Below, in pieces: positions 23,240 to 26,780 of a stretch of 26,780 nucleotides of DNA. The position numbers were made by a program, and so were the translations under genes. This DNA comes from Candidatus Collierbacteria bacterium CG_4_9_14_3_um_filter_43_16 (GTDB lineage Bacteria > Patescibacteriota > Microgenomatia > UBA1400 > MFAQ01): the NCBI GenBank assembly GCA_002789895.1, contig PFUC01000059.1, positions 9,710 through 36,489 of the forward strand. Direction: 5' to 3'. The notes under the pieces were generated by a model that saw nothing but the letters and a program-made list of their open reading frames with translations, was not told the origin of the DNA and did not search any database. Each line of letters begins with the position of its first letter. The stretch's first letter is position 1.

Positions 23240-23262
23240 GGCCGCCCGAAGGGCGGCCTTTT
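23240..23262 (+). terminator. Strong intrinsic terminator of the microprotein gene
   Basis: A perfect 8-bp stem GGCCGCCC/GGGCGGCC (23240-23247/23251-23258) with a GAA loop is followed by TTTT. It begins 15 bp past the stop. The T tract overlaps the last bases of the convergent minus-strand gene (stop at 23261-23263). Confidence 0.9.
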
Positions 23263-24205
23263 AAGTCTCCCTCTCCAAAAAATATTGAGTTAGGCAGAAG
23301 CGATATCCGGGACCTCGTTTGTATGATGCCACAATTTCTTTTTGTTCATCGGTCAGTTTTTCAAAATCTTTTTCGGTCAGATGGGCCAGAATCAAAACAT
23401 CACTTCGTCTCAGTTCTATTCCTGTCTCTTTCTGTATTTGATCTAGTATCTCTTTCTGTACAGGCGCATATTTTTTATAAATATAATCTGATGTAAACTT
23501 ATCAAAAACTTTTTCGGCGATAATCAGTGACAGAATATTCTTAAACCACTTTGTTCCATATAGCGTCTGGACCGGCCCCCGACTAAAGGTAAAACCAACT
23601 CTGTAGTAAAACAATCCAAATGGTTTGCTCATAGAAGTCAGCACCGCGATGATATTGGGGTGTGTCATGTCAAACCTGTGTTTCTTGGTTAACCCTAGAT
23701 ATGCCATATCCACAACTACTTTGTTCCCCAAATCAGCAATTTGATTGATTAAAGAGTCCGGTAAAATATTGCCATCTCTGCCCGATGGGTTTGATATAAA
23801 CCAATACCCGGGCATCAACGCCTTAATCACCTCTATATCCTCCTTAACTTCCTGCACGGTTAGGCCCAGGCCAGCCGCGCACTCCCGATAGCCTTCGTAC
23901 TCACCCTCTAAAGTGTAAATCGGAGAGTCGGGATGGTCCTTTTTAATCCTTGATAGTAGGTGATAGATACCTTCGCTCGAACCACTCGTTGGATAACGAT
24001 AGCCAAATCCTTCTAATCCCTTGACGTCTTTTTTATAAAACTTAATCATCTTTTCAGTGATCGGTTTTTCGTAGTCATCCAATCCGGGTGAAATAGATTT
24101 CAAAAACTCTCCATGCGGAAAATCAGCTGTAATCTTCGAAATTAATTTTCGTATCTCCGGAAAATAGTAGGAGTACACCGCCCTAATTGTCTTTAATCTT
24201 TTCAT
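23261..24205 (-). CDS. PLP-dependent aminotransferase-like protein (fold type I), short
   Basis: The 314-residue sequence shows fold-type-I PLP enzyme landmarks in order: a phosphate-binding SGSSEG turn (74-79), NPSGRDGN (139-146, the NPTG position), VVVDMAYLG with D166 for the pyridine nitrogen, and TSMSKPFGLFYYRVGF with the Schiff-base lysine K194 and R202. Class I/II aminotransferases and decarboxylases of this fold usually have 380-400 residues, so this one is about 80 short; the C-terminal small domain is reduced, and R302 in GPGYRFCL may be the remaining carboxylate-binding Arg. The product is not predictable. It lies downstream of a radical SAM gene on the same strand, 73 bp away across a 45-bp repeat. 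A TATATT element would give it a 9-nt leader. The code is AT-richer than the ribosomal block. Confidence 0.75.
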   Translation of the reverse strand: MKRLKTIRAVYSYYFPEIRKLISKITADFPHGEFLKSISPGLDDYEKPITEKMIKFYKKDVKGLEGFGYRYPTSGSSEGIYHLLSRIKKDHPDSPIYTLEGEYEGYRECAAGLGLTVQEVKEDIEVIKALMPGYWFISNPSGRDGNILPDSLINQIADLGNKVVVDMAYLGLTKKHRFDMTHPNIIAVLTSMSKPFGLFYYRVGFTFSRGPVQTLYGTKWFKNILSLIIAEKVFDKFTSDYIYKKYAPVQKEILDQIQKETGIELRRSDVLILAHLTEKDFEKLTDEQKEIVASYKRGPGYRFCLTQYFLERET

Positions 24206-24220
24206 TTGATGTTGATAATT

Positions 24221-24226
24221 AATATA
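24221..24226 (-). promoter_or_regulatory. Candidate -10 of the PLP-enzyme gene
   Basis: TATATT on the minus strand would start transcripts near 24214, leaving a 9-nt leader before ATG 24205. The region is AT-rich and no -35 is clear, so the gene may instead be read through from the radical SAM promoter. Confidence 0.3.
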
Positions 24227-24228
24227 AC

Positions 24229-24273
24229 GTCATTGCGAGTTTCGGTACTCCGAACCGTGGCAATCTCACTCCA
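24229..24273 (+). repeat. 45-bp GTCATTGCGAG repeat, copy A
   Basis: The element begins GTCATTGCGAGTTTCGGTAC and ends GGCAATCTCACTCCA. Its ends pair (ATTGC/GCAAT) around an inner TTCGG/CCGAA hairpin. Copy B at 25214-25258 differs at one base. The two lie on either side of the radical SAM gene in the same orientation. Confidence 0.85.
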
Positions 24274-24278
24274 CACAC

Positions 24279-25154
24279 CTACAAAATAATCGCCCCTTTG
24301 TACTGCCAATCGAATCTAATGTGCCCATCCGGAAAGAATATCATCTGCCGAATATCATCTGTACCCGGTTTAATCGTCAAAGCGTCCGTCAAGCACACAT
24401 TCTGCCCGTCTATGTCAAAGATTCTTGAATTGTGCCCATAAGAAAGTAGTAGTCTCCCGTGCTTCTCCGCCCATCGATTAATATCCGAGATCTTCTTCGC
24501 AGTTAGCATAAGGTTCAGTGTATCTGCCTTATATTTTTCACTCTCCGATTCTTCGGGTGCCGCCACTGGTCGCAGCGAAACTTGCTCTACCCCCCATTTG
24601 TTGGCTGTTTCAACCATCTTTTGCGCCTCTTTTGGTGTGTCGATGTGATCTTTAATCAAGACCACCGAAAATCTCACTGAGTATCCAATCTTGTGTAGTT
24701 TATCGATTAATTTTCCCAAATCAGGGTAAGTCTTTTTTCCAGGCACATAATTTGCTCTATTCTTCTCTGGGTCATAATGCACCACCGATATCGAGATTAT
24801 CGATAGGCCCAGCTCATACCACTCTTTCAAATATTTGTCATATTTTTCTGACTGCTCCGAAAACAATATTCCATTTGTCTGCAGTTCCAGAATCGGAAAG
24901 TCATATTTCTGGAGGTGTTGGAGATAATCGGTGATTTGATCGGGGAATAATGTTGGCTCACCTTTACCCGTTAACAATACGCTGGTGATGTTATTTACTT
25001 GCGCCATCCGACAGGCTTTGTGAAAGTTTATCCAGTTCACCTTCGTCGGTCTCATCCCAATCTCCTTTACCCCCGTCATTTTCGAGACACAAAACGGACA
25101 CTTCGCATTACATATTGCATTGCCTGAAACTACTGTAAACGTTTGTATCCTCAT
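24279..25154 (-). CDS. Radical SAM protein, MoaA-like core
   Basis: This 291-residue protein has the radical SAM cluster motif C15-NAK-C19-PF-C22, followed by the SAM-binding TGKGEPTLF (62-70, the GGEP position) and LELQTNG (89-95). Further strands (ISISVVHYDP, RFSVVLIKDH, VSLRPVAAPE) complete a partial TIM barrel. Such enzymes use a 4Fe-4S cluster to cleave S-adenosylmethionine and start radical chemistry. The C-terminal 80 residues end FFPDGHIRFDWQYKG and contain one Cys (NVCLTD) rather than the several of a SPASM domain, so no second cluster is evident. The substrate is unknown. A consensus promoter gives a 4-nt leader. Near-identical 45-bp repeats flank the gene, and a PLP enzyme follows, which suggests the two act together on an amino acid or peptide. 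Confidence 0.85.
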   Translation of the reverse strand: MRIQTFTVVSGNAICNAKCPFCVSKMTGVKEIGMRPTKVNWINFHKACRMAQVNNITSVLLTGKGEPTLFPDQITDYLQHLQKYDFPILELQTNGILFSEQSEKYDKYLKEWYELGLSIISISVVHYDPEKNRANYVPGKKTYPDLGKLIDKLHKIGYSVRFSVVLIKDHIDTPKEAQKMVETANKWGVEQVSLRPVAAPEESESEKYKADTLNLMLTAKKISDINRWAEKHGRLLLSYGHNSRIFDIDGQNVCLTDALTIKPGTDDIRQMIFFPDGHIRFDWQYKGAIIL

Positions 25155-25164
25155 CTAAGTGTAT

Positions 25165-25193
25165 ATATTACACTATCAAAGAGATCTTGTCAA
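25165..25193 (-). promoter_or_regulatory. Consensus promoter of the radical SAM gene, near-leaderless
   Basis: On the minus strand a perfect TTGACA (25188-25193) is followed after exactly 17 bp by TAATAT (25165-25170). The expected start at 25158 leaves 4 nt before ATG 25154. No Shine-Dalgarno sequence is present. Confidence 0.75.
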
Positions 25194-25213
25194 CCTCCCA
25201 CCCGTCCTTCGCC

Positions 25214-25258
25214 GTCATTGCGAGTTTCGGTAATCCGAACCGTGGCAATCTCACTCCA
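25214..25258 (+). repeat. 45-bp GTCATTGCGAG repeat, copy B
   Basis: Same element as 24229-24273, with A for C in the inner loop (GGTAATCCG against GGTACTCCG), 44 of 45 bases identical, same orientation. It lies 21 bp upstream of the -35 of the radical SAM gene. Confidence 0.85.
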
Positions 25259-25261
25259 TCT

Positions 25262-25288
25262 GTCATTCCCGACCTGATCGGGAATCCA
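25262..25288 (+). repeat. GTCATTCCCGA-type palindromic repeat
   Basis: GTCATTCCCGACCTGATCGG followed by GAATCCA has a perfect 8-bp stem (ATTCCCGA/TCGGGAAT) with loop CCTGA. It is the same class as the elements at 11815 and 22398 and lies 3 bp after copy B of the 45-bp repeat. Confidence 0.8.
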
Positions 25289-25296
25289 TCCCCTCC

Positions 25297-25323
25297 GTCA
25301 TTGCGAGCGTAGCGTGGCAATCC
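25297..25323 (+). repeat. GTCATTGCGAGCGTAGCG-type repeat, short form
   Basis: GTCATTGCGAGCGTAGCGTG followed by GCAATCC shares its first 11 bases and the GTGGCAATC end with the 45-bp repeats but has a shorter inner arm. ATTGC/GCAAT close the stem. It completes a run of three repeats within 110 bp. Confidence 0.8.
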
Positions 25324-25368
25324 AGGTCTTTTTCATACCGGACTTGCTTCGTACGCCCTCTCTTTTGT

Positions 25369-25374
25369 TATAAT
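25369..25374 (+). promoter_or_regulatory. Consensus -10 of the 25423 membrane-protein gene
   Basis: A perfect TATAAT gives an expected start at 25381 and a 42-nt leader containing AAAGGAGG. TTGCTT 20 bp upstream is a poor -35. Confidence 0.6.
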
Positions 25375-25422
25375 ACCCCATAACGTTTTCGTCGCTCATT
25401 TCCATACCCAAAGGAGGTCATC

Positions 25423-25989
25423 GTGGGCGTCTTTCAAGGACATCAAATCGTCTCATTGCTTGGCACTTTAGTCATGGTGGTGTGGTTCATTCTACCCCTG
25501 ATCTTCAAAAAGCTGAAGATCATGCCTAAGATCGGGCATGGAATGAAGTTCCGGGATTATTTCTGGGTGTATGCGTATGCCCTGTTGATCCCGAACTCCA
25601 CCTACGCCTTCTTTGAACTTCGGCACCTAATCTTCATCGATCACGTTGCCGATGTTCTGACTCCCTCTTCCTTCATGGTTTTTGGAAGCATTTCTTTGGT
25701 CGGCCTCCTGACAACGATCTGGGGAATTCGGCTGGTGGTGGACTATTATGCTAAATCCAAGATGGAGCGAGTCGTTTACACACTTGCTCTTTCTCTATTC
25801 TGTGGCTTCGGTGCTGTCATTGGAATTTTGAATTTCGCCAGTTTCCCCGCGGTTCTCTTCCCTCCAGTTTTAATTCTCTTCACAATTATATTGCTTGGGC
25901 ATCCATTCTTCATCCAGGTCGCCCTGGCCACCGCTACATTCTTATTCCTTCTGAATCTCCTTCTCGACTGCTTTCAAAAGCCCACCTAA
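25423..25989 (+). CDS. Polytopic membrane protein, possibly DUF1361-like
   Basis: The 188-residue protein has about five membrane helices (roughly 8-28, 47-65, 80-104, 115-140, 145-180). RDYFWVYAYALLIPNSTYAFFEL followed by RHLIF resembles the WxxFLPNxPYxxTD-L-xHL signature of DUF1361 membrane proteins, but the match is partial. Function is unknown. Start choice: GTG 25423 is preceded by AAAGGAGG with a 6-nt gap, the strongest ribosome binding site in the window. Three dispersed repeats lie just upstream of its promoter. The stop codon TAA sits inside the loop of the terminator hairpin. Its codons use more G- and A-ending forms (AAG, GGA, GTG) than neighbouring ribosomal genes, a hint of separate history. 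Confidence 0.7.
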   Translation: MGVFQGHQIVSLLGTLVMVVWFILPLIFKKLKIMPKIGHGMKFRDYFWVYAYALLIPNSTYAFFELRHLIFIDHVADVLTPSSFMVFGSISLVGLLTTIWGIRLVVDYYAKSKMERVVYTLALSLFCGFGAVIGILNFASFPAVLFPPVLILFTIILLGHPFFIQVALATATFLFLLNLLLDCFQKPT

Positions 25990-26002
25990 CGGTGGGTTTT
26001 TT
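25981..26002. terminator. Bidirectional intrinsic terminator
   Basis: CCCACC (25981-25986) pairs with GGTGGG (25991-25996) around TAAC, with TTTTTT following on the plus strand and CTTTT on the minus strand. The loop TAA is the stop codon of the plus-strand gene; the minus-strand gene ends 2 bp away at 26004. Confidence 0.85.
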
Positions 26003-26003
26003 A

Positions 26004-26624
26004 CTACAAAATCTCTGTACTTTTTACATTTTGCCCGATCACATTCTTTACGGTAATCCAACTCACCTCTTTATGCATTCTCGGGCTTGGCTGTCCCTCT
26101 GCGTCATCAAAATAAACTAGTGACTTCAAAATGTGAAGCAAGTTATAATCTTGTTCACTGTATTTTTTCTTCAGCAACTCAAACAACTCCGGCAAAGAAA
26201 ATAACTCAAAAATAAAGTAAAGATCAATAAAATCTTTTTTAGATCCTCTGGACGATATCGTTAACAGCTTCGTGCAGGCAATGTCTTGAACCGAAGAAAC
26301 ACTTATCCCCTCCAGTACCGTAGGGTCTTCCAGCAATTTGTAAGGGTAGAAAAGAAACTGCAACTTCATTTTGTCGGCATAACAGTTAAGAGTTCCTGAA
26401 TCTATAGTGATTTCTTCTAGCTGAAACTCTTTTTCTAATAATCTCTGTACCTTCTCAGGTTCAAACTCTTCCTGAGAGAAAAAATCCAAATCTACCGACT
26501 CCCTATGACCCAGGTGTAGCGCCAATGCAGTTCCTCCCGACAAATAAAAATTTTCTGGTAAGCCAACTTTTGCCATTTTGGCAAATAACTTTTTCGTGTC
26601 GAGTGCCAGTGCTTCGGTATTCAT
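26004..26624 (-). CDS. AbiEii/AbiGii-type nucleotidyltransferase, probable toxin
   Basis: The 206 residues match the nucleotidyltransferase family that includes AbiEii toxins: FYLSGGTALALHLGHRESVD (27-46) with the GG-T signature, H40/R41 and the catalytic D45-x-D47 pair (VDLDFF), then the conserved GSKKDFIDLYFI (127-138) with K130, D131 and D134. AbiEii-like toxins transfer nucleotides to targets such as tRNA, halting growth and stopping phage; this is family knowledge rather than shown here. The upstream minus-strand gene ends one base before its ATG, fitting an antitoxin-toxin order. A TATACT element inside that gene would also give a leaderless mRNA. At 206 residues it is shorter than full AbiEii (about 280-300) and matches the compact form found near DUF6922-like partners. 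Confidence 0.82.
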   Translation of the reverse strand: MNTEALALDTKKLFAKMAKVGLPENFYLSGGTALALHLGHRESVDLDFFSQEEFEPEKVQRLLEKEFQLEEITIDSGTLNCYADKMKLQFLFYPYKLLEDPTVLEGISVSSVQDIACTKLLTISSRGSKKDFIDLYFIFELFSLPELFELLKKKYSEQDYNLLHILKSLVYFDDAEGQPSPRMHKEVSWITVKNVIGQNVKSTEIL

Positions 26625-26625
26625 G

Positions 26626-26780
26626 TTAGAAGTATAGCTGCCAAAAGTTACGTGATTTAGGGCTCATATTTTTGGATAGGTTCTTTTTTAGTTCTTTTTT
26701 GGGCACCTTCCCTGTAAGCCACCTCACCGCTTTGGCATTTCCTTTTTCCAAGATAGTGTTGGCAATATACTTTTTATGTT
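26626..26780 (-). CDS. DUF6922-like partner of the AbiEii gene (partial, 5' end outside)
   Basis: The last 51 codons of a minus-strand gene are visible, ending with TAA at 26626-26628. The peptide reads KKYIANTILEKGNAKAVRWL and closes SPKSRNFWQLYF. The pattern Ile-(ANT)-LEKGN-x-x-A-V-x-W-L with a terminal SxxxxNFW resembles DUF6922 proteins, small helical partners encoded next to AbiEii-type nucleotidyltransferases. Its stop and the next ATG are one base apart (TAACATG), and the promoter-like TATACT of that gene lies in its final codons. An antitoxin role is inferred from position. The missing N-terminus prevents a firm call. Confidence 0.65.
   Translation of the reverse strand, partial: HKKYIANTILEKGNAKAVRWLTGKVPKKELKKNLSKNMSPKSRNFWQLYF
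26631..26636 (-). promoter_or_regulatory. -10 element for a separate leaderless toxin transcript
   Basis: On the minus strand TATACT ends exactly 6 nt before ATG 26624, so +1 falls on the start codon. It lies within codons of the upstream gene. A separate transcript for the toxin would uncouple it from its partner, which is unusual. Confidence 0.45.

Noticed and set aside
1..26780. CRISPR arrays, rRNA and tRNA genes
   Set aside because: No regularly spaced direct repeats with unique spacers, no rRNA-like segments and no cloverleaf were seen in reading both strands.

Overview
The window looks like a chromosome segment from a bacterium of the Candidate Phyla Radiation (Patescibacteria), perhaps a Microgenomates-type lineage; the phylum-level call is an inference. 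The evidence is a drastically shortened alanyl-tRNA synthetase, a protein joining an actin-like (PilM/FtsA-type) domain to a baseplate-J-like extracellular region, a sortase, RNase J, many tiny membrane or Cys-rich proteins, and tight packing. TGA is used as a real stop (rpoC, alaS, rpsL, the sortase), so this is genetic code 11 and not the TGA=Gly code of Gracilibacteria/Absconditabacteria.

Layout. 1-1342 (minus): a partial ATP-grasp protein running off the left edge and a small membrane protein. 1595-6931 (plus): RNase J, then a division/envelope block (FtsK translocase, RodZ-like protein, and a DUF948/YtxH-like membrane pair). 7045-12254: alanyl-tRNA synthetase, the actin-like/J-like fusion, a sortase and a RuvX/YqgF-like protein. 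12297-13368: two unrecognised genes. 13376-14575: a zinc-ribbon microprotein and the MltG lytic transglycosylase. 14641-22918: rpoB-rpoC-rpsL-rpsG behind a textbook promoter and a possible attenuator; fusA and tuf do not follow. 22978-26780 is accessory: a Cys-rich microprotein, a PLP-fold aminotransferase-like protein and a radical SAM protein (both minus), a polytopic membrane protein, and a DUF6922-like/AbiEii-like gene pair running off the right edge.

Two features cut across the window. First, most genes have no Shine-Dalgarno sequence. Instead many carry a -10 hexamer placed so that transcription would begin at, or a few bases before, the start codon, which predicts leaderless mRNAs. Three small genes (starts at 1342, 23022 and 25423) instead have a strong GGAGG element and a real leader. 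Second, palindromic GTCAT-type dispersed repeats sit in intergenic gaps: one before ruvX, one between rpsL and rpsG, a near-identical 45-bp pair flanking the radical SAM gene, and two more beside that pair.

Functionally the plus strand carries core machinery: RNA turnover, chromosome translocation and division, peptidoglycan trimming, surface anchoring, alanine charging, transcription and the small ribosomal subunit. RpoB and RpsL carry residues at known drug-contact positions that predict natural insensitivity to rifampicin and streptomycin. The best candidate for something undescribed is the repeat-flanked radical SAM/PLP module, followed by the actin-like/J-like surface fusion with its sortase.
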